A stretch of DNA of 40,577 nt from JANNVZ01 sp046155615 (GCA_046155615.1 JBJXFP010000146.1:1-40577); one strand, 5' to 3'. Positions 1 to 10,015 are shown, counted from the first letter of the stretch. Numbers and translations: made by a program. Notes: generated by a model from the sequence alone, not told the origin.

Positions 1-2908
1 CAATGTCGTTGGTTACATGCAGCGTAACGGTATAGGATCCCAGTCCGTCAAATTCGTATTCTAATACCTGACCATATTCATTCTCGCCATTGCCCATATC
101 CCACACAAAGGTGCATGGCTCGTTGCCACATGAGTTGCCGGGTGTAGCGGTAAATACATATTGATTATCGCCAAGGCTGTTTACCAAAAATTCGGAGCTG
201 GCAGGGCGTACCGTCACCATCACTTGGGTTTCTATCTCATCACCGCAGATGTCAGTTGCTTTTACTGTGTAAATGGTGGTGGTAGCAGGCTGCACGCTTA
301 TTTCCGAGCCGAGCTGTTCCAATTCCACCCACTCATACACAAAGCCATCCTCGCCACCTGTAGCAAGTGCCCCCATAGTTACAGGCTGCAGTGGGCAGAT
401 GGTAGTATCAGTCCAGGCATCCATGGTTAATGGTATATCTGGTATGATGATGGTCACGTTATCTATTGCTGTTTCACCACAGTTGTCTTCTATCATCACC
501 GTTACATCTATGGTGTTGAATGATTGTACCGTAAATGTAGGAGTGATGGCGGGCTGCACCTGTCCATCTACCAGCCAGCTATAGGCTATGCCACCGCTGC
601 CGCCCTGCACATCAGGGGTTATCAGTGTATTGTCTATACACGATGCGTTGATGTCTTCGCCCAGTTCTATGGTCACCGGAGGATTGATGATGGTTACTAT
701 CACCTGGTCTGTGGCTGTCTGGCCGCATACATCCGTCACCAGTAAATCTACCGTGGTGCTTACAGCACTGTTGAAGTTAAGCACATCGTTGGTTCCAAGC
801 GAAGTGCCGTCCTCGGTCCACAGGTATTCATAGCCACCGCTACCAGCTGCTACCACAGGGTCAAGGTTGAATACTGTTTGGCAGTTGCCTTCCACTGCAT
901 CTACCAATGTGAGGTCAATGGGCGGGCTGTCAATGGTTATTTCGGTGGTGCCTTCTACGGTCTGGCCGCACTGGTCGCTTACTATCACCGTTACCGTGGC
1001 AGGCTCGCTGGCTATACCTGTGTAGGTATCGCTCCAGAAGTTCCAGTCGGGCATTCCATTGTATTGCCATTGGTAACCATAGCCCCAGCCTTGGGTTTCG
1101 CCACCACTGGGCACAGCGGTTATGGTGTAGTTCTGTCCGCAGGGTGCATTCACTGTGGCGGGTACGTCCACAAAAAGTGGAGGGGCATTCACCGTTATTT
1201 CTAAGCTGTCTTGAGCTGTAAATCCGCAGCCGTCTTCAAGTTCCACATATACCCATCCAGCATTCCAAGAGCTCACCCACACCTGGCTGGTGTTGTCGTC
1301 CACTGCCCATCCCCACATGTTGAATCCCTGATCGTCAGAAAAACTGAAAGTGTAGGGCATGATGCCACCAACTCCATCAGCATTGATGGACAAGCTTCCG
1401 CCACATGTAAGTTCCAAGGGACTTGCCTCCAGAAAATCAACAGTCATTACAGGTACCAACAGTACCTCAACATTGAATATGGCATCGTCACTTGGCATGC
1501 CGCATGTATCTGTTACCGTAAGGAAATAATTGGTGGTTGCAGGAGGACTTACATCAATAGTTGGTGTGGTCTCGTTGGTACTCCAGTCGTAACCATACAC
1601 TGCGTAGCCACCTGTTATTATTGGCTCCAGTGTTATGGTAGATCCGCTGCATATCTGCACATCATAGCCTTCCACCACCAACGGATCGGCCTCATCATTC
1701 ACAAAGAAGGTGAATTCGTTGTCCACCATGGTTTCACCACAATCGGCCATATTGGAAATGACCATCTCCACCGTTTCAGCTCCTTCAAGTAAGGCATCAT
1801 CAAATGCATCAAGAGGTAGTGAAATAGTCATAACACCCGGAGGAAACACCACCGAGTCAGGAAGCAATGTGTAGTCAACGCCATTGGTTGCGGTTCCGCT
1901 ATACACAAGGTAGGCTACAAGTTCTACATCGGGGTTTCCGGTTTCGGGTCTTTCAAAAGTGATAAAGCCTTCTCCGCAGTTTTCGAAAAGTGTATCGTCA
2001 TTGGGGCCACTCACGTTCAGATCAAGAGTAGCCTGCACCACAAGGTTGCTACTGAATGAATCTCTTTGCAGAAATACACCACTGTCCAATATGCCATCGT
2101 TGGCATCACTTACTGCCAGTTTGATGTGGTAGGTCTGTCCGCATTGCACTATGGCAAGTGCAGTCATCACATCAGTAAATCCATCATACTGCATGTAGTA
2201 CGGGTTGGTGTAAATGTCATCTGTCTGGTTGGCCCAGAAGTCGCCATCATTTCCTGCCTGATTGTAATATTCGCAGTTGGTGCAAGGCCCCGCATTGCCT
2301 TGTCCATTGTTGATGGTATTGATGGCCACGCCTGTGTTGGTGCCAGGTACCAATGCTATGTTTTCGGCATTATCGCTGAATGGTCCGTTGATGCCAGGTC
2401 CACTGATGAAGAATCCGAATACATCATTAAATCCTGAGCCTACATATGTATCATATTCCTCGCTGCCCCATATGTATTGAAACTGGATGGTATCACCTAA
2501 TGGTACAAAGTCGAACTCGATAATGCACCAGTCGTGCATACTGTTACCATTGTTTGCCTGTATTAGATCGAGTAGGTCAGCATCGTTACCATTACTGCCT
2601 CCTGGGCCTGCACCGGTGTATCCGGTTTGGTTGTTTGGCCCCACAGTACCAGCGGCATCACCGCAAGTCATGATGAAGCCCGACTCGATGCCGATGTTGC
2701 TGTCAATGCTTTCGAAGCCGCCCACGGCATTCATCACCACGTTAGCACTTCCGCCATTGAAGGTGATATTGGATACAGAAACATTCTGGCCGAGCAACAC
2801 ATCCTGCACGTATTGCGATACGGTCAGGTTGTTGTCTACTACAAGTTGTGATTGGCTTTGCAGCGTGGCGAACAACACTGCAACAAGAGGTAAAAGTTTT
2901 TTGAACAT
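1..2908 (-). CDS. Choice-of-anchor L domain surface protein, 3' end outside window
   Basis: The frame is open from an ATG at 2908 to the window edge, giving about 969 codons with no stop, so the C-terminus is missing. It begins with a signal peptide (MFKKLLPLVAVLFATLQSQS). Residues about 22-260 look like a choice-of-anchor L domain: the motif WGSEEYDTYVGSGFNDVFGF is typical of that family. Residues about 290-405 read as a Calx-beta-like module (FENCGEGFITFERPE, then LEGAETVEMVI). The rest is a string of Ig-like or SprB-like repeats of roughly 80-90 residues with recurring D.CG.T motifs. Proteins of this build in Bacteroidota are exported by the type IX system and usually end in a CHU_C (type B) sorting domain; here that end cannot be seen. 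The role is inferred to be a cell-surface or gliding adhesin. No shorter start is needed, because the hydrophobic leader follows the ATG directly. Confidence 0.88.
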   Translation of the reverse strand, partial: MFKKLLPLVAVLFATLQSQSQLVVDNNLTVSQYVQDVLLGQNVSVSNITFNGGSANVVMNAVGGFESIDSNIGIESGFIMTCGDAAGTVGPNNQTGYTGAGPGGSNGNDADLLDLIQANNGNSMHDWCIIEFDFVPLGDTIQFQYIWGSEEYDTYVGSGFNDVFGFFISGPGINGPFSDNAENIALVPGTNTGVAINTINNGQGNAGPCTNCEYYNQAGNDGDFWANQTDDIYTNPYYMQYDGFTDVMTALAIVQCGQTYHIKLAVSDANDGILDSGVFLQRDSFSSNLVVQATLDLNVSGPNDDTLFENCGEGFITFERPETGNPDVELVAYLVYSGTATNGVDYTLLPDSVVFPPGVMTISLPLDAFDDALLEGAETVEMVISNMADCGETMVDNEFTFFVNDEADPLVVEGYDVQICSGSTITLEPIITGGYAVYGYDWSTNETTPTIDVSPPATTNYFLTVTDTCGMPSDDAIFNVEVLLVPVMTVDFLEASPLELTCGGSLSINADGVGGIMPYTFSFSDDQGFNMWGWAVDDNTSQVWVSSWNAGWVYVELEDGCGFTAQDSLEITVNAPPLFVDVPATVNAPCGQNYTITAVPSGGETQGWGYGYQWQYNGMPDWNFWSDTYTGIASEPATVTVIVSDQCGQTVEGTTEITIDSPPIDLTLVDAVEGNCQTVFNLDPVVAAGSGGYEYLWTEDGTSLGTNDVLNFNSAVSTTVDLLVTDVCGQTATDQVIVTIINPPVTIELGEDINASCIDNTLITPDVQGGSGGIAYSWLVDGQVQPAITPTFTVQSFNTIDVTVMIEDNCGETAIDNVTIIIPDIPLTMDAWTDTTICPLQPVTMGALATGGEDGFVYEWVELEQLGSEISVQPATTTIYTVKATDICGDEIETQVMVTVRPASSEFLVNSLGDNQYVFTATPGNSCGNEPCTFVWDMGNGENEYGQVLEYEFDGLGSYTVTLHVTNDI

Positions 2909-3086
2909 GGTAAAGTTCCGTTAGATGCGACAAGGAGACTATCGCTCTTCTCTATCCGTTGCTTTATGCCGTGAGAAAAATAATAGTCTTTTATTATGTG
3001 CCGGAATCTACAGGTGCTGAATGGGAAAATACTCAGCTTCAGTTGGAAATTAAATGAAGCATTTTGAACCGCCTTCTTTTCAAGAT

Positions 3087-4040
3087 TTAGTGAATGCCTT
3101 TACCTGCGAGATAGCGCTCGGCATCCAGGGCTGCCATACAGCCAGTGCCCGCAGCAGTCACAGCCTGCCGGTATGTTTTATCAGCCGCATCGCCCGCCAC
3201 GAATACACCTTCTACATTGGTTTTGGCTGTGCCCGGCTGGTTGATGATGTAGCCTGTTTCGTCCATAGTTATCCAAGGTTTGAATACATCAGTATTTGGT
3301 TTATGCCCTATGGCTACGAAGAAGCCTGTAGCGCTTAAGGTCATCTCATCACCCGTTTTGTTGTTGCGCACAAACACGCCTTCTACACCATTTTCACCTA
3401 TCAGATCCATTGTCTCGGTGTTCCATAGCACATCTATGTTGGCAGTGTTTTCCACCCGGTGTTGCATGGCTTTGCTGGCGCGCATCTTATCGCCACGTAT
3501 CAACATGTATACTTTGTTGCACAGCTTGGCCAAGTAGGTAGCTTCTTCTGCTGCTGTGTCGCCTGCACCTACGATTACTACATCTTGTTTTCTGTAAAAA
3601 AATCCGTCACATACAGCACATGCACTTACACCCCCACCTATGTCGCGCAGTCTGGTTTCATTGGGCAGGCCGAGCCACTTCGCACTGGCTCCAGTGCTTA
3701 TGATTACCGCATCGGCCAGTATGCTGTGCTTGCCGTTTTCTATTTCCACATAGTGCTTAGGGCCGGTGAAGTCCACCTTTGTTACCCAGCCGGAGCGAAC
3801 ATCAGTTTCGAAACGTACAGCTTGCGCTTTCAAATCTTCCATCATCTTCACTCCATGTATGCCTTGCGCATAGCCGGGAAAGTTGTCCACATCGGTGGTG
3901 TCCATCAGTTGGCCACCGGGTTGCATGCCCTCGTACATCACTGGTTTCAGGTCTGCACGTGCTGCATAGATGGCTGCTGTGTAGCCCGCAGGGCCGCTTC
4001 CTATTATGAGGCACTTCACGTGTTCTTTGGCTTGGTTCAT
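3087..4040 (-). CDS. trxB: Thioredoxin-disulfide reductase
   Basis: This 317-residue flavoprotein transfers electrons from NADPH through FAD to thioredoxin in the cytoplasm. The FAD-binding motif GSGPAG lies at residues 14-19. The redox-active CAVC with the following DG is near residues 140-143, and a second dinucleotide fold (VVIVGAGDTAAEEA) follows it. The C-terminal FAD motif GVFVAGDAADK is present, followed by YRQAVTAAGTGCMAA. Length and domain order match low-molecular-weight bacterial TrxB. The usual HRRD segment of E. coli reads IRGDKMRASK here, a modest variation around the NADPH phosphate site. The gene stands alone; a Bacteroidota-type -7 box lies 43 bp upstream of the ATG. Confidence 0.97.
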   Translation of the reverse strand: MNQAKEHVKCLIIGSGPAGYTAAIYAARADLKPVMYEGMQPGGQLMDTTDVDNFPGYAQGIHGVKMMEDLKAQAVRFETDVRSGWVTKVDFTGPKHYVEIENGKHSILADAVIISTGASAKWLGLPNETRLRDIGGGVSACAVCDGFFYRKQDVVIVGAGDTAAEEATYLAKLCNKVYMLIRGDKMRASKAMQHRVENTANIDVLWNTETMDLIGENGVEGVFVRNNKTGDEMTLSATGFFVAIGHKPNTDVFKPWITMDETGYIINQPGTAKTNVEGVFVAGDAADKTYRQAVTAAGTGCMAALDAERYLAGKGIH

Positions 4041-4083
4041 TTCCTTGTTCTGTTTTTAGCAGAAATTTTTTTTTTGAGGTGGG

Positions 4084-4091
4084 CGAAAATA
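4084..4091 (-). promoter_or_regulatory. Probable -7 box of the trxB promoter
   Basis: On the minus strand the sequence reads TATTTTCG followed by CCC, which fits the Bacteroidota -7 element TAnnTTTG with one change (C for T). It ends 43 bp before the trxB ATG. I see no clear TTTG -33 box at the expected distance, so the call rests on the -7 element and its position. Confidence 0.42.
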
Positions 4092-4177
4092 TTCGCGCCA
4101 CAGTGTTGTAAGATTCAAACACAGGCTCAAATTGGTTTTCAATCTTATTTGCTGGATAATTCTGGAGTAGAAAAATC

Positions 4178-4651
4178 TCACCTCAATGTTTCCAACTGTT
4201 GCTGTATGTCAAACTGAAAATCTTCGTGCAGTGTGGCACTGGCCTTACTTACCTTCTCAATCTGGCGTTGGTATAGATTGGTGAGTGCTGTGCTTCGGTG
4301 CACAGGTAAGCCCGATTCGCGCATGCACCGGCAGTAGTGCAGCAATATTTCCGATTCTACTTTTTTAGAACCTGTAAACCGGATGTGTTTACCTGCAACG
4401 CGAAGAATTTTGCGCAGCACTTTGGTAGTGCTGTGTAGGTTGTGATTCTGCAACTGACTGAATTGTTCTTCAACAAAATTTTTCACTGCATGGATGTAAG
4501 TGTTTTCATCATCTGCTTCAAAAAGCAGATAGGTGAGCAACTCTTTGTTATCCTTTTTGTAACGCACAAGTCTCGTGCACAATTCTACCAAATCCTTTTG
4601 CGGCAATGAACTCAGCTCATGTTTCAGTTCTTGCAGTGTGGCTGCTTTCAT
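4178..4651 (-). CDS. Conserved hypothetical protein, all-helical
   Basis: This is a 157-residue soluble protein with no signal peptide and no membrane segment. The sequence is rich in Leu, Lys and Glu and should be almost entirely alpha-helical. The N-terminal pattern (LQELKHELSSLPQKDLVELC, then RYKKDNKELLTYLLFE) resembles short unknown proteins I recall from Bacteroidota genomes, but I cannot attach a function or a named family. It has no catalytic-looking motif. It reads in the same direction as trxB but ends 137 bp upstream of the trxB start, where trxB has its own -7 box, so co-transcription is uncertain. Codon use and composition resemble the neighbours, which supports a real gene. Confidence 0.82.
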   Translation of the reverse strand: MKAATLQELKHELSSLPQKDLVELCTRLVRYKKDNKELLTYLLFEADDENTYIHAVKNFVEEQFSQLQNHNLHSTTKVLRKILRVAGKHIRFTGSKKVESEILLHYCRCMRESGLPVHRSTALTNLYQRQIEKVSKASATLHEDFQFDIQQQLETLR

Positions 4652-4769
4652 TCTTTCATTTCAAATTATCGCGTTAACACGACTGGTGTGGATTCACACA
4701 GAAATACACCGCAAAGCGGCCACTTCGTGATGCGAACATTATTTTTAATTGGCGCCTGTGCCCCCATTT

Positions 4770-5786
4770 TCACTTCATCAACTTCATACGCCTGCGCTCA
4801 AACGAACCCAGATAGATGAGTGAAATTTCAGGCCCACCTACGAAGCTTGTAGCTGTCGGAATTTTGCGAGTGCGCACATCGAAGCCAATAGTAGCTGCCG
4901 CGAAATGTCTGAATTCAAACCCTATGAACGGATGCAGACAATCTCTGTATCGCCAGAATATGCCTCCCTTCACACTGTTGCTGGTTTGGTTGGTAGTGTA
5001 GCGGCTGTCTAAGCCCAGCTTGCTGTCGAAGGTGATGCCCGTAACAATTTCCATAGCTCCTCCCTGACGTTGCACCAGCGCATCATACCGCACAGAGAAA
5101 AACTCATAGTCTTTCCACAGGCTGCCGTGCCAGGTCTGACGCAGTCTCAGCTTATCACTACCCCGTGGGTAGTAGGTTATCTGCTGGCTTGTGTGCAGAA
5201 TGGCATAACCCAGTGCGAAGCGTTTGCGCCCTTTGTGACGCCAGTTTATGCCACAGCCTATGTCTAAGTTTCCGTCTTTGGTTGTAAGCAATTTTTCTTT
5301 GTCATCAAGCGAGGGGTCGTATGCTACTCCATTGAACTGCGCATCCCATCGCAAACCGTCAATATCTACACTACGCTGCACAAAGCCCACTTGTGCGCCT
5401 GCACTCAACAGATTTTTGCGGTTTGCAATCAGGTGCTGTGCTGCACTGCCCATGATGCTGAATGTGCGCATTTCGGCTATGCCAGCCCTATCCTGCAACA
5501 CATTCAAGCCGAAGCCCGCGTAGTTGTCGTTGTACCAGCTCAGCATTTTATATTGCGCATCGAGGCCATTGGTGGTGTAACCTTCACCAATGCTGCGCCA
5601 TTGTCTTTTGTGTAGCAAGGTGCCTTTTACATTTTGCTGAAATTCACCAGTGAGTGCGGGGTTATACGTTTGAGTTGCATTGGTCCATTGAGTGAAGTGT
5701 ATGTCTTGCGCATACAATGAGCTTGTGATCATTGCACACACACCAATCATCAATGACAACTTAAACATTGGGAATCGTTGTTTCAT
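4770..5786 (-). CDS. PorP/SprF family type IX secretion membrane protein
   Basis: This 338-residue protein has a signal peptide ending in SSLYAQ and the family opening QDIHFTQWTNATQTYNPALTG. It continues with repeated beta-strand patterns (WYNDNYAGFGLNVLQDRAG, then GGIFWRYRDCLHPFIGFEFR) typical of PorP/SprF outer-membrane proteins. Family members assist export or surface attachment of particular T9SS cargo; Flavobacterium johnsoniae SprF is needed for SprB. The gene starts 44 bp after the stop of the 1159-residue type B adhesin, so the two are very likely one transcript and a cargo/helper pair. An alternative ATG six codons in (5768) would still give a signal peptide. Partner choice is inferred from the arrangement. 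Confidence 0.93.
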   Translation of the reverse strand: MKQRFPMFKLSLMIGVCAMITSSLYAQDIHFTQWTNATQTYNPALTGEFQQNVKGTLLHKRQWRSIGEGYTTNGLDAQYKMLSWYNDNYAGFGLNVLQDRAGIAEMRTFSIMGSAAQHLIANRKNLLSAGAQVGFVQRSVDIDGLRWDAQFNGVAYDPSLDDKEKLLTTKDGNLDIGCGINWRHKGRKRFALGYAILHTSQQITYYPRGSDKLRLRQTWHGSLWKDYEFFSVRYDALVQRQGGAMEIVTGITFDSKLGLDSRYTTNQTSNSVKGGIFWRYRDCLHPFIGFEFRHFAAATIGFDVRTRKIPTATSFVGGPEISLIYLGSFERRRMKLMK

Positions 5787-5830
5787 AAAGCAATCGGGTT
5801 CTGTCGTTTCTTTTTTTTTATCTTTTTCGA

Positions 5831-8800
5831 TTAGCGTATCAGTGCAAACTCACCTGTCAGTTCTAAGAATTTGCCACTGCCCAAACTGGCTTTGAAGCTG
5901 TAGTAATAATTGCCTGACATGGCCGGTCTGCCTCGCAGTTGGCCATCCCATCCGCGGTCTATACTGTTGCTGTAAAACACCTCTTCGCCCCAGCGGTTGT
6001 ATATGTAAAATTCCATTTTGGTGAAGCCTACACCACGCACATACAGCACATCGTTCACTCCATCAGCATTGGGCGAAAAGATGTCGGGGATAAACACAGG
6101 CACATCGGGTAGTATGCACAATTCTTTGCTCAGGCTGTCAGTACAACCATTGTTGTCTTCCACGGTCAGGGTAATTGTAAAATTGCCTGCTGATGCAAAG
6201 GCATGGACCACGCTCTGGCCCGGGTCATAAGCTTGCAGACCACCACTTCCAAAATTCCAAGTGCCTTGTGTGGCATTCTGGCTCAAGTCCACGAAGGTTA
6301 CAGACGAGGCATCGGCAAAATCAATGCAGTCTGTTGCTGGATTGATATTGAAATTGGCTGCTACTACAGGATAACTTGGCACAACCACGGTACTGTCCCA
6401 AGTGCAGCCATTTACAAGGTCTTCTATTTCAATGGTTACTGAAGTGCCCGCAGGCGATTCAAATAGTTCATCACCTGCGGTGTTGTTCCAGAAATAACTG
6501 TAGCTTCCCGGTGAGAGCACATCCACAGCAGCGAAGCCCGGCTCACCTGCACAGAATGATGGACTGGTGGTAGCGATAACAATCATGGGAGGCAGTACAT
6601 TTATCAATGCAGAGTCCAGTTCGGGTGTACTGCAACCATCATCAGTGATTACGTAGATGGTGGTAGTAACACCGGGCACAGAAGTATTCACGTTGGTACT
6701 AAGTCCGCCATTGCTCCATGTAAAGGTGAAACTGCCAGCTGGGTCACCACCTGTAGCATCCACTGTTATGGTAGTGGACTCTTCTTCGCATATCAAATCA
6801 TCGGAGATAACAATGCTGGTGGTGAGAGGCGGATAGATGGTGAAGTCCACAGTGTCAGCAGTAGCAGGGCAAAGTAAGGGTGTGTAGTTGTAGATAACCT
6901 GGTAGTCGCCTTGTCCAATAAGAGAGGGATTAAAATCCAGATCAGGAAGTGAACCTGTCAGGTTGCCACCTTCGGGGCTCACGCTGAATGTGACCAGCTC
7001 ATCTACCGCACAGTATGTATCATCAAGACCGCTGATAGTTGCAATAGCCAACTCATCTACAAATATGGCAATACTGTCGTTGCAGCCTGCCGGAGTATTC
7101 CAATACACTTTGAAATTGCCCGGCTCGGCCACTCCGGGATCGAATATGCCAAGTGCAGGGTCAATAATTCCGTTGCCACTCCAGGTGCCGCCCAGCACAA
7201 GTCCGGGTTGCAATTCCACAGGTTCTTCGTTGGCACAAAATGAAAGTGTTGAAATATTCAAAGCCGTGGGAAATACACTTACAGCTATCGAATCCTGACA
7301 GTTGTTTTTTTCATAATAAATGGTGTGCGGACCGACACCTGCATTGGATGGCGTAAATACAAAATTGCCAGCTGATGGTTGTGTGACGCCTGCACCACTC
7401 CATATACCTCCAGAGGGTACAGCTTCTCCGACATTGTCCACATCAAGTGGAAATACTGGATCGTTTATGCAAAATGCGGCCTCATCTAAATCAACCTCGG
7501 TGCGCAGATTGAAAATGTACATGGTATCCACACAACCATTGGGAGCAACGTAGTAGATGAATGTTTCAGTGTTATTGGCAATCAGTCCCGGATCGAACAG
7601 ACCAGTTGCGCTAATGCTAATACCTGCTCCGAACCACATACCACCAGCCGGCAGTGGAGTTGGGTCATACCATACTAATGGAGCTTCATCAGGGCAAGTG
7701 GTGTGGTAGTTACCGCCTATTTCTATTTGCTTGATATAAATGTTGAATATCTGATTGCAGCCATTGATGGTGTAAGTAAAAGTATTGTTGCCAACAGGCA
7801 TGCTCTGCGGTTCGTAGATGCCTTCGGTGGCATTGGTAATACCTGTGCCGCTCCATACTCCTCCATAAGGGCTGAATGAAATCTGATCCTGATCTATGCT
7901 TTGGCAAATGCTGTCAAGTGCGAACGGGCCACCTATGTCATCCACGTTCACCGTTAAATCATCAGTGCAACCATTTACCGTGTATTGCACAGTGTAAACG
8001 CCTGCTGACACCGGATCGAACATGCCCCCGATGTCAGTGTTGGGGCCGGCCCATGTGCCTCCGCCCGGTGTGGCTATCAGTTGAAATGGCGCACTGCCCG
8101 GACATGCAGCGGTCACATTTTGCGTAGCAATAGGCGTTACTGTTATCTCAACACTGTCCTCGCAACTTGCAGTTTGGAAATAGACATAAGTGATACCACC
8201 ACCTGCCAGATCAGGATCGAACTGATTGGTATTTGGTACAATGCCCTCACCACTCCATACTCCGCTGCCTTGTGCTGTCATCACAATATTGGGTGCACTC
8301 TGACATACAGTTTGTGGCAGCGTGGTAATGTTGTTTGTTTCTATTGTAACTGTAATTATTTCTGTGCTGATGTTGCCTGTTTCTACTTCAGTAATAGTGC
8401 AACTGTATGCGGTATTTACCGCAGGGCAAACAGTATGCGGCCCGGCAGTGGCAGGCAAACCATTGTTCCAGCTATAGGTGTAGTTGAAGCAGCCTTCAAC
8501 CTCGGCCGTAAGTTGCGTGCAGCCACCGGGGCATATCGGATTTTGCGCAGCCACTATCTGCGCATTCACGCCACAGTTGTCATAGGTAAATGTGGTTTCA
8601 AGTTCAAAAGGATGAATGACAAGGCACGCATCAGGAATCTCGATGTGTAGATGAATGGTATAGTCGCAGTTGAAAGAAAATGGTTGGGCAAGGGCCAGCA
8701 CAACTGCATTTGTATTGCCGCCATTGCAAGCTGGTGTGGCGCTGTTCACATTCACTGCATCGCCATTTACATCCACCATCCATACACTATTGAGCAGCCA

Positions 8801-9310
8801 AGCACAGGGTATAGTTGGTGCAAGGTTTACAGTGATGTTGGAGGCATTACAGTTGGGCAGCACATTCACACTTAATGCGGGTGGCAAAGGGTCTGGCGCT
8901 TCGGTGCTCCACTCCAGTTGAAAGCCACAGTAGGCCACGTTGTTGTCACTTGTCATCACCAAAGTAATAGCTCCGCCAGTGCTGTTGAATGATGGTGGAA
9001 GACTTGTACCGGTATATGTGCCTAATAAAGGTGAGGCAGAAGTAGGGCCGTTGTAAATAGAAAGAAAATCGAGGTTATTTTCTAAACAGAACTGACTTTG
9101 AAAAGTGATGGTGATAATGCCTTGCCCGGGGTTTATCACAAAGGTGAGGTTCTCGTTGTTGGTATAGATTCCGGTTTCGCCACCGCTGTCGTACAAGATG
9201 CCCTGGCAGTCCACCACCGTAGTGTCATTCATATCAAACTCCGGCAACTCCTGCGCGTGCATCACACATCCCCAACTTGACAGCACCAATGGAACAATAA
9301 ATTTCTTCAT
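5831..9310 (-). CDS. CUB domain adhesin with T9SS type B sorting domain
   Basis: I place the start at the ATG at 9310 (1159 residues), because MKKFIVPLVLSSWGCVMHAQ is a clean signal peptide; an ATG 63 bp further upstream adds a poor leader. Residues about 35-135 form a CUB-like domain (DCQGILYDSGGETG, then LDFLSIYNGP, ending YCGFQLEWS). Between about 345 and 715 there are at least six Ig-like repeats with a period near 70 residues, each carrying a G.W.G.G motif (GGVWSGTGI, GGMWFGAGI, GGIWSGAGV, GGTWSGNGI). A PKD-like module sits near 980-1070. The last 85 residues are a CHU_C / gliding-motility C-terminal domain (FIPDIFSPNADGVNDVL, then YNRWGEEVFY), the type B signal for the type IX system. 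The PorP/SprF gene follows by 44 bp. The likely role is surface adhesion or gliding. Confidence 0.95.
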   Translation of the reverse strand: MKKFIVPLVLSSWGCVMHAQELPEFDMNDTTVVDCQGILYDSGGETGIYTNNENLTFVINPGQGIITITFQSQFCLENNLDFLSIYNGPTSASPLLGTYTGTSLPPSFNSTGGAITLVMTSDNNVAYCGFQLEWSTEAPDPLPPALSVNVLPNCNASNITVNLAPTIPCAWLLNSVWMVDVNGDAVNVNSATPACNGGNTNAVVLALAQPFSFNCDYTIHLHIEIPDACLVIHPFELETTFTYDNCGVNAQIVAAQNPICPGGCTQLTAEVEGCFNYTYSWNNGLPATAGPHTVCPAVNTAYSCTITEVETGNISTEIITVTIETNNITTLPQTVCQSAPNIVMTAQGSGVWSGEGIVPNTNQFDPDLAGGGITYVYFQTASCEDSVEITVTPIATQNVTAACPGSAPFQLIATPGGGTWAGPNTDIGGMFDPVSAGVYTVQYTVNGCTDDLTVNVDDIGGPFALDSICQSIDQDQISFSPYGGVWSGTGITNATEGIYEPQSMPVGNNTFTYTINGCNQIFNIYIKQIEIGGNYHTTCPDEAPLVWYDPTPLPAGGMWFGAGISISATGLFDPGLIANNTETFIYYVAPNGCVDTMYIFNLRTEVDLDEAAFCINDPVFPLDVDNVGEAVPSGGIWSGAGVTQPSAGNFVFTPSNAGVGPHTIYYEKNNCQDSIAVSVFPTALNISTLSFCANEEPVELQPGLVLGGTWSGNGIIDPALGIFDPGVAEPGNFKVYWNTPAGCNDSIAIFVDELAIATISGLDDTYCAVDELVTFSVSPEGGNLTGSLPDLDFNPSLIGQGDYQVIYNYTPLLCPATADTVDFTIYPPLTTSIVISDDLICEEESTTITVDATGGDPAGSFTFTWSNGGLSTNVNTSVPGVTTTIYVITDDGCSTPELDSALINVLPPMIVIATTSPSFCAGEPGFAAVDVLSPGSYSYFWNNTAGDELFESPAGTSVTIEIEDLVNGCTWDSTVVVPSYPVVAANFNINPATDCIDFADASSVTFVDLSQNATQGTWNFGSGGLQAYDPGQSVVHAFASAGNFTITLTVEDNNGCTDSLSKELCILPDVPVFIPDIFSPNADGVNDVLYVRGVGFTKMEFYIYNRWGEEVFYSNSIDRGWDGQLRGRPAMSGNYYYSFKASLGSGKFLELTGEFALIR

Positions 9311-9462
9311 ATCAACTTTATTTGAGTAGTAAGGCATTGCGTGCAAAGAAAATGAATGCAGTATAGTTTTCAAGACTCACTTTCACAATGATATGGTGCA
9401 GTGTTCTAATTTATCAGTGCAGGCAAGCGCTATCCCTCATATCTCTCATCGCAAATTGAACT

Positions 9463-10011
9463 TCAGAATCTGCGCGTGTAGCCAAGCAAGGCGCCCGCAT
9501 ATGGTTGTCTGAAATTCCAGTTGCCTATGATGCTCATGGTTATCGCGGATTTTTTGTCGAGCATGATACCTGCTTCTATGTGTGCAGGTATGCCAATGGT
9601 AACGGCTGTAACACTGCGAAATCCGCCATATTCGGCCCTTGCACAATAGGTGCGAACGTTCAATCCAAAGCCTAAGGTACCCGTCACAAACCAATGTCGG
9701 CCACCGAAGCCATCTCCCCATAAAATGCCTATTTCAGTTATTTTATTTTTCATGGCTGTGCAGGTGTCATCAGGTGCTTCAATCAACTCTTGAGAATAGG
9801 CTACGCGCAACTGGGTTAGCATGGTACTGCCGCGAATGGATGCAGCAGCGCATGCCTGCCACGAAATGTTGTCAGCCGTATTTGCTCCGGCACTCAAGGT
9901 GGCCCACCGCAAGCCATTCAGCGGATTGTCTTCATACTGTGCATGTGTGATGGCGGGCATCAGCAACAAGCACCACATCAGCGTCTTTTTCACACCCCTT
10001 GATCCTTTCAT
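9463..10011 (-). CDS. Small exported protein, probable outer-membrane barrel
   Basis: From the ATG at 10011 the protein has 182 residues. I prefer this start over an in-frame ATG at 10056 because it gives a standard signal peptide (MKGSRGVKKTLMWCLLLMPA, cleaved after THAQ) and avoids overlap with the upstream gene, whose stop lies 4 bp before it. The mature part alternates hydrophobic and polar residues, with glycine-rich turns and an aromatic C-terminal end (GALLGYTRRF), as in small beta-barrels of the outer membrane. No family is recognised. The tight spacing suggests co-transcription with the NTF2-VOC gene upstream, although the two products would act in different compartments. Confidence 0.75.
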   Translation of the reverse strand: MKGSRGVKKTLMWCLLLMPAITHAQYEDNPLNGLRWATLSAGANTADNISWQACAAASIRGSTMLTQLRVAYSQELIEAPDDTCTAMKNKITEIGILWGDGFGGRHWFVTGTLGFGLNVRTYCARAEYGGFRSVTAVTIGIPAHIEAGIMLDKKSAITMSIIGNWNFRQPYAGALLGYTRRF

Positions 10012-10015
10012 GCTC

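Noticed and set aside
161..2480. Plus-strand open frames opposite the choice-of-anchor L gene
   Set aside because: The minus-strand frame is open over the whole stretch and encodes recognisable domains; the plus-strand frames do not.
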